NCBI RefSeq assembly: GCF_036946125.1
Contig: NZ_JAQIJT010000002.1
Span: forward strand, 1 to 64,000
Direction of reading: 5' to 3'
From: Sphingomonas adhaesiva
Lineage (GTDB): Bacteria; Pseudomonadota; Alphaproteobacteria; Sphingomonadales; Sphingomonadaceae
Length of the DNA: 64,000 nt
Shown here in pieces: positions 23,718-32,955 of the stretch. The position numbers and the translations under genes were made by a program. Each line of letters opens with the position of its first letter. Position 1 is the first letter of the stretch. Below the pieces are notes generated by a model. That model searched no databases. It was not told where the DNA came from and saw nothing but the letters and a program-made list of their open reading frames with translations.

Positions 23718-25907
23718 CTAGGCGGCCAGCATGAAGTTGCCCGGACAGATCATTCGAAGCTTTCGGATGTCATGGCGGGCCTTAGCCCCTTTACGGTTCA
23801 GAACTACCTCCTGCGATCCCACCACACCTGCAAGTATAGTTGCATCCTTTAGAATGACCTTGGCAGCAGCGAAGTCAGGGTCGCCGGTGCCGTAACGTTC
23901 CACCTTGATCCTTGCCACGGATGCAAACGGTACGTCGACGGCTCCGTCGGTAAGCGCCATCGTGAACCGCTCTGTTTCCAGAACAGCCTGCATGATTTCG
24001 CCGTTCCCACGCTCAACCGTGTCCCAGACCGGAAGCTGCATCAGGTTGTCCAGCATCCAAGTCGGCGTCCGACGCCCGTCTCCGGCCTGCAAACGATTAC
24101 GAAGTCCATTCAAGTCCAACATGCGATTACCAGATTTCAGGTCGCCGTGAACGACTGCTCCCCCGTCCGGGAAGACGATCACGGGCTCGATGTTCGTTCC
24201 TACCCACCTAGTATCGTGGCGAGTTAGATGCCGTCGGGCCGCTTCCGAGAACTCGACCGGGCCTAGCAGGGGATTGCGTACGATCTCATCTCTCCACGAG
24301 CCGTCGGGATGAAGCTTACGCTTGATCAACTTGCGCGGGATCGGCTGTAGGCTGCGGCCTGCGGGGGCAAGCTGGCCCTTCCAAGCACGAAGATCGATGG
24401 CGAAGACCCTACCTTCATGCGCCACGACGATATCCGCCGAAGTCTGATAGTCGCCTCGACCAGTGACGACGCGCCCTGGGTAGACTTTGGCAGACGCTTC
24501 GCCAAGCATTTCGAACAGCTTAGCCATCTGAGAAAATCGATAGGCTTCCACGCCGCGTCTGCTCGAAGCCATAGCGGCCAGCGCGGCACCTATGATTGCC
24601 GGCTCCAACATTGCCTCCGCGAGCGTGCTGACGTCCTGCGGATCGGTACTCGCCGTAGCTCGGAACAGCCACTTTTCCGCGAACTCGACCACCATCGGCA
24701 GGCAAAATCCGCCGACGACGGCTCCGAGGGGGCCTCCAAGCAGAAGCCCAATCTCGGCACCCACCAGGCCCGAAACGCCGACCTTTGCGGACGAGGCGAC
24801 GCCCTGTCCGAACTGAGCCCAGGTCTTGCTGCCCATCGCAACCTGAACGGCTCCCCATGCCGCATCGGTCACGAAGATGGCAGCTGCGGCTGGCGCCGAA
24901 CTGCCGAGCGCCCGCTTGGCCAGTTGGGAGCTGACACGCTCGGCATACACGCGGGCGGCCGAGGTGGCCGCGCCTGATGCTGCACCTTTAACTGTAGCGG
25001 AAAGAGTTCCTGCTGCGGTTCCCTTCAAAGCATCGACACCAGCGGTCGCAACCCCCTTTTCTCCTTTGGCGACGCTGGCGACGGCCTGTACAGTATGGGC
25101 TACACCGGAGATTGCAGCTCCGATTGGGGCAGCGGTTCGAGCGCCGTAAACGGCACCCTGAACCGTCCGCCTGCCCATGCCGCCAACGATGTCTGACGTA
25201 GTTACGGAACCCGCCTTGGCCTTCTGGCCAACATCCTGACTTTCTCGCCGGGTGCGCGGCTGGCTTTCAACGCCTTCAGCCTTGATCCGATCGGTAGTCC
25301 TGTGCTCCACCTCGGCCCATTCTTTGGACACATCGGGTCGGCCGGCGCTATCCTTGAGCTTCATTTTGCGAGCGTGCTGTTGCACGTCCTGAATCTGATC
25401 GGCGGGTACTAAGCGATCCTGTTCGCCATAGCCGCGCTGATGTTTCGCCGTGTGTTTGGCCTGCCCACACACCTTGCTCGAAGCTTCACGTATGGCTCCT
25501 CCGTCCTTACCGCTACGAACGACGATGTCAGGACTGAGCTCCTTGTTGGAGGCCAAACGTACGGCCCTGACCTTCTTGCCCTGGAAGCTCGCATCTACAT
25601 TGAAGGTAGCGGCGTGATCTGCTTCGGCGGTGTGCCCGGCAAGGATTTCGGATTTGCAGTTGCCCCACTGCTTGCCAACCTGATTGATCTTCTTTGCACC
25701 TCGATCCAAGCTTGCTTTCACATCTGTCGTGTAGCGCAAGCTCTCGCCGATGAGAGCGCCGCGGGCAGCCGCTGCGCTAGCTTTGGCACTTTGGCCATCC
25801 TCGACAATAGGTTTTGTGATCGGCGTATGTGTTTTCTGAATTACGACACGGTATGATCTCTTTTCCCGGATCGTCCCGTCATCGTCCGAACCTGCCGCCC
25901 CTGCCAT
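23718..25907 (-). CDS. Large protein with NERD-like nuclease domain and hydrophobic middle
   Basis: A 729-residue protein from ATG 25907, five bases after GGAAGGGG. The N-terminal 250 residues are charged and soluble (KKINQVGKQWGNCKSEILAG, GHTAEADHAATFNV). Residues 250-440 are glycine/alanine-rich and hydrophobic, with possible membrane-active segments (GAAISGVAHTVQAVASV, EIGLLLGGPLGAVVGG). Residues 480-560 carry a NERD-like motif, GDYQTSADIVVAHEGRVFAI then DLRAWKGQLAP, the usual D and (E)xK positions being D and D-x-R, which may mean altered catalysis. The C-terminus ends RMICPGNFM. It looks like defence or toxin cargo, but the family is unknown to me. Confidence 0.6.
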   Translation of the reverse strand: MAGAAGSDDDGTIREKRSYRVVIQKTHTPITKPIVEDGQSAKASAAAARGALIGESLRYTTDVKASLDRGAKKINQVGKQWGNCKSEILAGHTAEADHAATFNVDASFQGKKVRAVRLASNKELSPDIVVRSGKDGGAIREASSKVCGQAKHTAKHQRGYGEQDRLVPADQIQDVQQHARKMKLKDSAGRPDVSKEWAEVEHRTTDRIKAEGVESQPRTRRESQDVGQKAKAGSVTTSDIVGGMGRRTVQGAVYGARTAAPIGAAISGVAHTVQAVASVAKGEKGVATAGVDALKGTAAGTLSATVKGAASGAATSAARVYAERVSSQLAKRALGSSAPAAAAIFVTDAAWGAVQVAMGSKTWAQFGQGVASSAKVGVSGLVGAEIGLLLGGPLGAVVGGFCLPMVVEFAEKWLFRATASTDPQDVSTLAEAMLEPAIIGAALAAMASSRRGVEAYRFSQMAKLFEMLGEASAKVYPGRVVTGRGDYQTSADIVVAHEGRVFAIDLRAWKGQLAPAGRSLQPIPRKLIKRKLHPDGSWRDEIVRNPLLGPVEFSEAARRHLTRHDTRWVGTNIEPVIVFPDGGAVVHGDLKSGNRMLDLNGLRNRLQAGDGRRTPTWMLDNLMQLPVWDTVERGNGEIMQAVLETERFTMALTDGAVDVPFASVARIKVERYGTGDPDFAAAKVILKDATILAGVVGSQEVVLNRKGAKARHDIRKLRMICPGNFMLAA

Positions 25908-26520
25908 CTTCGCCCCTTCCATCAGGAAGCAGTACGCTTGCTGCCCGAATGTCGCGCGTCAACGCGTTGCGACCAGCATCAGCCAAGTTGCGAGGGCGAG
26001 CAAGAGAATACGGCCATGCTGAAAGTCGAAATGCCTATCTTGCCTTGTTCACCCCGACCTCATTGTGTCACCAAACACATGATTGCTGTTACGCGACGGC
26101 AGCGCCAAGGCCACCACTTGTCTCCCTACACAGCACCTGTATGGCGCAGGCTCTTGTCCTAGGTCGCCAGCGCTCTGGCCCATTACGGGCGTTTGCGGGT
26201 GTGTCGCGGTGACGATCGAAAAGCCGCCGATACCACCGCGATGCGGATTGATCGTGTTAACACTCTCCGCGTAGAGCAGGCACGTTCGCCAGCAGGCGGA
26301 CCGAGGCGTGGAAACCTCGCAACGACAGCCGATGCCCGGACGAAAGAGATTTCGGCCGGGGAGCGGGTGTGCATGTCCAGGGCGCGAGCCTAAAGACACT
26401 CGCGCCTGTCTCGTTGCAGGTTTCCAATCCCCGGCTTTCGGGCCGGCACCGCCTCGTTTCAACAGGGCGGTGCCGCCGGCTGGAGGAGCCGGACGGCAGC
26501 GCCGCGAACGGGGTTCGGGC
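25908..26520. other. Intergenic stretch with no supported gene
   Basis: Between two divergent genes. No frame has a ribosome-binding site or recognised motif. The stretch is less GC-rich at 25990-26240 than its surroundings (for example AATACGGCCATGCTGAAAGT and ACACATGATTGCTGTTACGC), so promoters for one or both genes could lie here. It then becomes GC-rich before the protease gene. Confidence 0.4.
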
Positions 26521-28788
26521 GTGCACGTGTTCGGGGAGGGCCGCAGCAGGCGGCTGAGGATCATCAGGAATTCGACGGCGGTATCCGCGGCCGTGCTGCT
26601 CGCCGCGTGCGGCGGCGGCGGTGGCGGCGTCAGCTCGCCCGGCGGCAACGCGCCGCCCACCGGCACGCCGGCCCCGACGCCGCCGGCCACGCCCGCCCCC
26701 ACGCCGCCACCAACCCCGACGCCCACGTCCGCTGCCGACGCCCCCGAGTACAAGGCGTCCGGCGCGGTCGTGTCGGCGAAGGCCGCCTACGCGTACGACC
26801 GCGGCATCACCGGCAAGGGGGTCACGATCGCCATCCTCGACACCGGCATCGACGTCTCGGGTCGGGAGTTCGCCGGTCGCATCTCGCCGGACAGCACTGC
26901 CTTCGACCAGGCGATCGCCCGCTGCGCCACCTGTCCGCCGGAGACGATCCGCTTCGACGTGAAGGACGTGAAGGGGCACGGCAGCCGCGTCGCCGGCATC
27001 GCCGCCGCCGCGCGCGACGGCGCCAGCGTGCAGGGCGTGGCGCCCGGGGCGACGATCCTGGCACTGAAGCTGAGCGGCCCCGACCTGACGAACGTCACAC
27101 CCGGATCGGGTCCGGTGCCGGAAGGCGACGGCGCGAACGCAGCGCTGATCGCGCCCGCCATCCGCTACGCGCTCGACAAGGGGGCGTTCGTGATCAGCAT
27201 GAGCCTGAACGGCGTGGCGACGGGCAAGGTCGCGGCCGAACAGCGCGCCGCCATGGACGCGGTGCGCCAGGCGGACCGGCTGCTGGTGGAGTCGATCTCG
27301 AACTTCACGGACGAGGACAGCTTCACCGGCACGATCGCCGAGAATCTGGTGGGCACCGACCGCGCCAACAAGGACTGGTTCCTGTTCGCGATCGGGGTGA
27401 CCGAGAACGGCACGCCACGCCTTTCGAACGGCAACGCCGGCCCGCTCGCCGACCGCATGATCGCCGCCGCCGGCAACGAGGTGCGAACGGTCGACCAGAA
27501 CGGCGCCGTCGTCGTCGAGACCGGCAACAGCTTCGCCGCCCCCGCGGTCGCGGGCGCGGCTGCGCTCCTCAGGCAGCACTGGCCGCAGCTCGGCGGCAGG
27601 GCGATCGCGCGCATCCTGCTCGACACCGCCACCGACGCGGGTGCGCCGGGCGTCGATCCGGTCTTCGGCGTCGGCATCCTCAACGTCGAAAAGGCGATGC
27701 AGGCGCAGGCGCCGGCCTCCTCCTTCGTCGCCGCGCAGGCGGTGCTGGCACGCTACTCCTCCCTGACGATGTCCGCCCCGTTCGGCGGCGGCGCGGCGAT
27801 CGCCGGAAGGACGTCCACGATGACGGTCCTGGACCGCTACGGTCGCGATTTCGCCATGACGGGTACGTCCGGCATCCGCACCCGCGGCTCCGGCCTGCTC
27901 GCCGGCGCCATGCTCGGGTCATTCGACGCGCCGTGGCAGCGGACCGATGCGACGGACGCCCGCCTCGGCTTCTCGTCGTCGGTGCCCGCCTACTGGCAGG
28001 CCGTCCGCCCGAACCGCCCGGCCATGGTGTCGTTCTCGCCCGCGCCCGGCCAGACGGTGACGCTGGGCGCCAACGTGCTGGTCGGTAGCGGCGACGGTAT
28101 CGCGGGCTCTCCCCTGCGCGGGGTCGTCGATGCGCCGGTCGGCACGACCTCGGCTTGGACCGGCTCCGGCTGGTCCGCCGGCTTCTCGTCCGGATCGTCC
28201 CGCGACGCGCGCACCGAGCTGCGCGGCCTGACCTTCTCCACCCCGCTCGGCTTCGGGTTCGAGATCTCGGACATGGTCGAGCGGGGCCAGGCTCTCGGGA
28301 TGCGTGGCGGCGTCGAACTCGGCCTCGACGGCGCGCGGACCACGATGGCCTCCCTCACCGCCCGTCGGATGATCGCCGGCGTGCTCGTGTCGGCGCGGGC
28401 GACCGCCTCCACCACCCGCGTCGTCGGCGGCTCGGAGATGATGCGCTTCTCTGGACCGGTGCGGGGCAGCGCGTTCGCGGTCGAGGGGGCACGCAGGCTG
28501 CTCGGCGGTACCGCCATGCTGGGGGTGTCGTCCCCGCTGCGGGTCGAGCGTGCGCGGTCCACCCTCCTCGTGCCGGTCGCCTACGACCTGATGACCGGGG
28601 CGCTGACCACCACGACGACCATGGTCGACCTCGCGCCCGATGCCCGCGAGCTGGATCTGGAGATCGGCTGGTCGACGTCGCTGTCGCGGACCTCCTCGCT
28701 GCGCCTCGGCGTCGCCCGCGCCTTCGACGCCGGGCACGTGGCGGGAGCGAGCGACACCGCGGGCTTCGTCGCGCTGGTGCTGCGGTGA
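26521..28788 (+). CDS. Subtilisin-like (S8) serine protease, secreted lipoprotein with autotransporter-like C-terminus
   Basis: About 755 residues. A lipoprotein signal ends in LLAACGGGGGG (lipid Cys near 30), then a proline/threonine-rich linker to residue 72. The S8 catalytic triad is visible: Asp107 in IAILDTGID, His153 in KGHGSRVAGIAA, Ser337 in TGNSFAAPAVAGAA. From about residue 390 the protein is beta-strand-rich with alternating polar/apolar stretches ending ...ALVLR, as in outer-membrane-anchored SphB1-like proteases. It should process surface or secreted proteins. The start is uncertain: GTG 26521 or GTG 26527; there is no good ATG. Confidence 0.8.
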   Translation: MHVFGEGRSRRLRIIRNSTAVSAAVLLAACGGGGGGVSSPGGNAPPTGTPAPTPPATPAPTPPPTPTPTSAADAPEYKASGAVVSAKAAYAYDRGITGKGVTIAILDTGIDVSGREFAGRISPDSTAFDQAIARCATCPPETIRFDVKDVKGHGSRVAGIAAAARDGASVQGVAPGATILALKLSGPDLTNVTPGSGPVPEGDGANAALIAPAIRYALDKGAFVISMSLNGVATGKVAAEQRAAMDAVRQADRLLVESISNFTDEDSFTGTIAENLVGTDRANKDWFLFAIGVTENGTPRLSNGNAGPLADRMIAAAGNEVRTVDQNGAVVVETGNSFAAPAVAGAAALLRQHWPQLGGRAIARILLDTATDAGAPGVDPVFGVGILNVEKAMQAQAPASSFVAAQAVLARYSSLTMSAPFGGGAAIAGRTSTMTVLDRYGRDFAMTGTSGIRTRGSGLLAGAMLGSFDAPWQRTDATDARLGFSSSVPAYWQAVRPNRPAMVSFSPAPGQTVTLGANVLVGSGDGIAGSPLRGVVDAPVGTTSAWTGSGWSAGFSSGSSRDARTELRGLTFSTPLGFGFEISDMVERGQALGMRGGVELGLDGARTTMASLTARRMIAGVLVSARATASTTRVVGGSEMMRFSGPVRGSAFAVEGARRLLGGTAMLGVSSPLRVERARSTLLVPVAYDLMTGALTTTTTMVDLAPDARELDLEIGWSTSLSRTSSLRLGVARAFDAGHVAGASDTAGFVALVLR

Positions 28789-29039
28789 GCGCCCCGTTTC
28801 GGGCCCGTCCGCCGCCCGGGCCGGCCGCCGTCCACCAGTAGATCGAACGTCCACCAACGGACCTGCGACGCCGGGACGTCTCCCGGCGGACGACGACGCA
28901 CGTCCATCGAACACGAGGGAAAAGCATGATGACCAGGATCACGGCCATGATCGAGGGAACGGCGTGCTGCGGCATCGTACGATCCGCACCGACATCGCCC
29001 GTCTCACCGAGCTCCGAACCCGTCAGGGAGACATCGACG

Positions 29040-29747
29040 ATGAGCTTCATCTCGCGCGCGTCGCTGCTGGGGGCCGCAGGGCTTGCCGCGGCGGCGGCGA
29101 GCCCTTCCTTCGCTCAGGTCTACGACGGGTCGACTGCGGCCAGACTGATGGACAAGGTCCTCGGCGGCCCGCGCTGGGGCTCGGTCGCCGATTTCGACGT
29201 CGCCGGCGTCAGGCTGGGCATGACGCCCGAGGAGGCGCGTGCGGCGTTGAGGAAGGGCGGCCTCGTCCCGGCCGCGGAGGACCCGCAGCAGGACGCCTTC
29301 GGCGCGGTGGTGTCCCGGCGCGCCGCGGAGCGGGGCGGCGCTGGAGCGGATCGTGGCACGGTGCCGATGTTCACGATGGCGCGGGGCGTACAGGGCGAGA
29401 CGGTCGAAGTGTGGTACGCCGCCGCCCGCGACGGGGCGCGGGTGACGCAGGTGAAGTACCTGATGCCGACGAACCGGATGGAGGCGGCGGCCTTCTCGAG
29501 GAGCGTCGAGGCGAAGTACGGGCGACCCACCTTCCGGCAGGGCGCACAGGGCTTCTACTGCACCAAGCCCGAAAGGGTCTGTGCCGGCTACGCGTCGAAG
29601 GTGCTGCCGTACCTCGTCGCCGACACCGGCAGCGTCCACCATGGGCTCGACCTGCAGATGGGCGAGGAGTACCGCGCCGAGCTCAAGGCCGAAACGGCGG
29701 CGGCGGTCGAGGCGGCGGCGCCGAAGAACGCGAAGGCGTCGTTCTGA
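29040..29747 (+). CDS. Exported protein, unknown function
   Basis: A 235-residue protein with a signal peptide (SFISRASLLGAAGLAAAAAS, cleavage after SFA). The mature part has VAGVRLGMTPEEARAALRKG, a motif common in small periplasmic BamE-like or surface-associated folds, and a cysteine pair in GFYCTKPERVCAGY that could form a disulfide. ATG 29040 follows a GGGAGACATCGACG ribosome-binding region. It overlaps the next gene in a TGATG arrangement, so they are one operon, and both follow the secreted protease. Confidence 0.6.
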   Translation: MSFISRASLLGAAGLAAAAASPSFAQVYDGSTAARLMDKVLGGPRWGSVADFDVAGVRLGMTPEEARAALRKGGLVPAAEDPQQDAFGAVVSRRAAERGGAGADRGTVPMFTMARGVQGETVEVWYAAARDGARVTQVKYLMPTNRMEAAAFSRSVEAKYGRPTFRQGAQGFYCTKPERVCAGYASKVLPYLVADTGSVHHGLDLQMGEEYRAELKAETAAAVEAAAPKNAKASF

Positions 29748-30418
29748 TGCGCTCGTCCATCAAGCCCGTTTGCGCCCCGCTGGCGCTCGCTGCCTGCCTT
29801 GCGGTCGTCGCCTGCTCCGACGCTAGGACGCCGAGCGACGACGCGTTCCGGAAGGCGCTGGAGCCGGTCGTCGCGGATGCCTTCTGTCGAGCGCTGCCGC
29901 TCGGTCGCATCCAGCGGGAGGGTGCCCCGGACGACGAGGCGTTCCCGCTGATCGTGCCGGTCGAGCCGTTCCGCTTCGACAACCAGCCGCCGCGCGGGCC
30001 GGTGCTCGCCGTGCTCGACGAGGCGGCGCGGGCGGGCCTGCTGACGAGGACGGAAGGCGAGACGCTCGGGCGACAAGAGGGCTTTGACGAGCCCGCAAGC
30101 CGCAGGAGGACGATCTCCTACGCGCCGACGGACGACGGCAAGGCGTACTTCCGCGGCGTGGTGGGACGCACGTACGGCGGCGGCGAGCGCGTCTTCCCCA
30201 ATGTCTGCCTGGCGAAGGGCGAGATCGTCGACGTGGTGCGCTGGACGGAGCCCGCAGACCTGGGCGGGCGCCGCATGTCGCAGATCACCTACTCCTATCG
30301 CGGCGTCGATCCGATCCCGGTCGGACCGCCCGCCGAGCGTGCGAAGGTCGGGGAGGCGCGGGAGAGGACGGTGACGATGGAGCTGACGAACGAAGGCTGG
30401 CGAGTGTTGCCGCGGTGA
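29747..30418 (+). CDS. Lipoprotein, unknown function
   Basis: A 223-residue protein with a lipoprotein signal (LALAACLAVVACSDA, lipidated Cys near 23). The mature chain holds two further cysteines (DAFCRALPLG and FPNVCLAKGE) and ends in a strand-rich segment (TVTMELTNEGWRVLPR). No family recognised. It is translationally coupled to the upstream exported protein; together with the S8 protease the three genes form an envelope-associated group. Confidence 0.6.
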   Translation: MRSSIKPVCAPLALAACLAVVACSDARTPSDDAFRKALEPVVADAFCRALPLGRIQREGAPDDEAFPLIVPVEPFRFDNQPPRGPVLAVLDEAARAGLLTRTEGETLGRQEGFDEPASRRRTISYAPTDDGKAYFRGVVGRTYGGGERVFPNVCLAKGEIVDVVRWTEPADLGGRRMSQITYSYRGVDPIPVGPPAERAKVGEARERTVTMELTNEGWRVLPR

Positions 30419-30505
30419 GCCGGATGCGGAGTGGTTGGCGAGGCGTCGGCCGGATGCCATGCTTCTCACCCACTCCGGCTCCGACGCCGCGCATTGCCGC
30501 TAGCC

Positions 30506-30640
30506 TAGCGCGTTCGCTGGAAGTCGTCCTCCTTCTGCTCACGGTTGATCAGGTCCACCACGACGCGTACCGGTTTCAGCATGCGGTGACGGAACGCGCG
30601 TCGCAGCCAGGCCCGCAACGTGTCGCGGGAGGTAGTTCGA
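30506..30640 (-). pseudogene. C-terminal gene fragment (unidentified)
   Basis: The minus strand gives about 40 sensible residues (RDTLRAWLRRAFRHRMLKPV then RVVVDLINREQKEDDFQRTR) ending at a TAG at 30506-30508. A TGA lies upstream in frame near 30655 and no start is present. It reads like the tail of a basic DNA-associated protein left at the edge of the island. Evidence is limited to residue character. The rest of 30419-30776 shows nothing I can support. Confidence 0.3.
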
Positions 30641-30776
30641 CGGCAGGATCATTCTTCGGAATGACGCGAGTTTCAGGCCTAGCCTCGTCTAGGTAGCAGC
30701 CAGGGACACGAAAGTTCGGCCGCTGTCCGCACGCATTGCGCTTGCCGATGTCTTACGGGTGCCCGATCCTCATTGC

Positions 30777-32027
30777 ATGAAGACGAACGCAACGGTGCTG
30801 CTCACCCAGGTCGGAGCCCAGCGGTCGACACGCGACAGGATAGAACGGCATTACCGTGAGCGCTTGGCTCCGACGTTCACCCCCTTCCAGTTCTTGGACA
30901 CGGGGGAGAACGGGCTTTCCCGGGTGATCGCTTGGCTGTTGGACCCGGTTGGAAGCCACGGGCAGGGTGATCGTTTCCTGAGCTCATTCCTGGCATGGGT
31001 CGGCGTGGATTGGCCGGCCCCGAGCGTCGCCCGTGCAAAGGTGCGGAATGAGGCACCTTTCACGCGAAGCTCGAGAACCCGTCGCCTGGACGTCCTGGTT
31101 ACGAGCGGCCGATACGCCCTCGCGATCGAGAACAAGCTGACCGCCATCGACCAGCCTGGACAGGTGAGCGACTATTTAGGCCACCTGGCTGCCAATTACG
31201 GCCGAGACGCCTTGTTGATCTACCTGACGCAGGATGACGAACGCGTTCCCAGCGACGTGAGCTTGGAGCGGCGGCTGAAACTGAAGGCCGAGCGAGACGG
31301 CAGACTGCTATGCAGGAGTTACTCCCAGCTGGCAGACTGGCTGCTCGCCTGTCGTGTCGCCTGCCAAGCGCCCTCAGTGATCACATTCATAGATGGTATG
31401 TTGCTTCACGTCCGTAGGACTGTGTTGGAGATCGAGGACATGGACGAGGCCGATCAGCTGGCGGAAGACATCTGTGGCTCGCGGTCCAAATTAGAGGCTG
31501 CGCTGGAGATCTATCAGACCCGAAGTCTGGTCGAGATGAAACTCGGGCACTCTTTCGTGAGTACTCTGGGGGCGAAGATCTCTGAGCATCCGGGTTGGAG
31601 CTTTGATCATGAAGGCATAGAGGCGGGGGAGCCGAATGGATGGCTGATCATCCGCTTCAGCTCAGAAGCGAGGTTCGCGTTCGGCGTCGGCTTTGACCGC
31701 GCACGGTATCACGAGTTCTTCTACGGCTTGCGGCATGCCGATCCTTCGAAGAACCACCGCCGCAAGGCACCAGACGAGCTCGTCGCGCATGTGGAGAAGG
31801 CATTGGGATCGGAGAAGTCCAGTTTAACCTGGCCGGTCTGGAAGACGCCGGGTACCAACGACCCGTATTTTCCGGCAGGCCGGCATCCAGGAACGACGCC
31901 TGACTTCTGGCTTGAACTGCACGACGGGAGCTTTGCTGACCGGATCATCCAGTTCGTCGCCGAGATGGAGCGCCAGCTCAAGACGGCCAGACGGGTGGCT
32001 TGCCTGAAACGCTATCGCGGCGAGTAG
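30777..32027 (+). CDS. PD-(D/E)XK nuclease superfamily protein (PDDEXK_4 type)
   Basis: A 416-residue protein. The nuclease core is near residues 102-125: RRLDVLVTSGRYALAIENKL, with Asp105, Glu118 and Lys120 in the expected D...ExK spacing, followed by GQVSDYLGHLA. The preceding segment (DTGENGLSRVIAWLLDP, then FLSSFLAWVG) is also typical of this family, which occurs as stand-alone defence-island nucleases. The C-terminal 230 residues carry WSFDHEGI and FSSEARFAFGVGFDRARYH, perhaps a sensing domain. ATG 30777 is preferred to 30759. It opens the defence block. Confidence 0.75.
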   Translation: MKTNATVLLTQVGAQRSTRDRIERHYRERLAPTFTPFQFLDTGENGLSRVIAWLLDPVGSHGQGDRFLSSFLAWVGVDWPAPSVARAKVRNEAPFTRSSRTRRLDVLVTSGRYALAIENKLTAIDQPGQVSDYLGHLAANYGRDALLIYLTQDDERVPSDVSLERRLKLKAERDGRLLCRSYSQLADWLLACRVACQAPSVITFIDGMLLHVRRTVLEIEDMDEADQLAEDICGSRSKLEAALEIYQTRSLVEMKLGHSFVSTLGAKISEHPGWSFDHEGIEAGEPNGWLIIRFSSEARFAFGVGFDRARYHEFFYGLRHADPSKNHRRKAPDELVAHVEKALGSEKSSLTWPVWKTPGTNDPYFPAGRHPGTTPDFWLELHDGSFADRIIQFVAEMERQLKTARRVACLKRYRGE

Positions 32028-32046
32028 CTTTGACGAAGCACGAGAT

Positions 32047-32955
32047 CTAGTTGCGACGGAGGACCGTTGATTCGGAAGCGTGAACGATCTTGCCGCCGCG
32101 TTCGATGACCGTGCGTCGCGCAGGTTCATTGCCCAGTCGGCTCCATAGGACACGAACCTCGTTCAGCTCGTCGTGCTGCCCCCTGAACGACTGGTGCAGA
32201 GCGGAGATCAACGGAACCTCATGGAGCGAACGCGGAACCGGTGCCGGTTCCTTTTCGCTCGGTACGGCGCTCGGCATCAGGTAGATGCACGGCGGCGTTA
32301 GCCGCCACGGCCCGACCTCCGTCAGCCTGACTCCCTCTTCCTGACGACGCGCGAGCTTCGGACACGGACGTCCCAGCGTGCCGCACCGCCAATCCCAGAT
32401 CACGACCGCATCGACCTGCTGTTGTCGTAGAATGATCTCGGCACTGAGCCTCGTGTGGATACCGGACCATGCATTCAGGCGCGGGTCGGCCCCCGGGCTT
32501 GTGCAGATGCTCCAGATGATGAACTCGTCAACTCCGGCCGGGCGTTGGAAGACGTTGGTGTTGTTGCCGTCCAGGCATCCCTTCACCGCGACGGCCGCAG
32601 CAGCACCGGTCGCCATCCGGACGAGGAAGTCGTATCGCGTGCCGCCGGCTGCTTCTTCGTAGTCCTGGACGTATCCATTGTCCTGGAGGTGGTTCAGGAT
32701 GCGTCGAACGAACTGCCGCTTCTCGGCTCGAGCGGCTGAGTACTGTCCGCGGATACGCTCGACGGCACCTCTCAGAATGCCACTCTGGTAGAATTCGGTC
32801 TCGTCCAGACCATGCTCGCCGAGCAGATGAGCCTGCGTCTTGATGGTTTCGGCGAAATCCTCGATGCGCCGGCGCAGCGCGTCGTTCCTCGTGCACGGGA
32901 TTACGGCGGAGGCAAGATCCGCCGGATCGTGCTCTCCGCCGTCGCCGCCGTTCAG
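32047..32955 (-). CDS. Restriction endonuclease-like subunit R1
   Basis: About 302 residues. Downstream of a C5 methyltransferase, it reads TRYDFLVRM...VAVKGCLDGNN near residues 112-136, then HTRLSAEIILRQQQVDAVVI and RCGTLGRPCPKL. Subunit R2 on the other strand has the same order (VIQKGCPDG, CGSDHRPCPKM), and both share an upstream block (VERIRGQYSAARAEKRQFV here, IERVRGSQSASNSERREFL in R2). That shared block lies upstream of the first ATG at 32616, so translation must start earlier; only CTG 32955 fits, overlapping the methyltransferase stop and preceded by GAGGA. The D...K pair suggests a PD-(D/E)XK core, but the ExK glutamate position reads Ala. Confidence 0.6.
   Translation of the reverse strand: MNGGDGGEHDPADLASAVIPCTRNDALRRRIEDFAETIKTQAHLLGEHGLDETEFYQSGILRGAVERIRGQYSAARAEKRQFVRRILNHLQDNGYVQDYEEAAGGTRYDFLVRMATGAAAAVAVKGCLDGNNTNVFQRPAGVDEFIIWSICTSPGADPRLNAWSGIHTRLSAEIILRQQQVDAVVIWDWRCGTLGRPCPKLARRQEEGVRLTEVGPWRLTPPCIYLMPSAVPSEKEPAPVPRSLHEVPLISALHQSFRGQHDELNEVRVLWSRLGNEPARRTVIERGGKIVHASESTVLRRN

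Noticed and set aside
26521..28788. Classical autotransporter with a full C-terminal beta-barrel
   Set aside because: The C-terminus is strand-rich, but the final residue pattern (ALVLR) and lack of a clear 12-strand barrel leave this open, so I only call it autotransporter-like.
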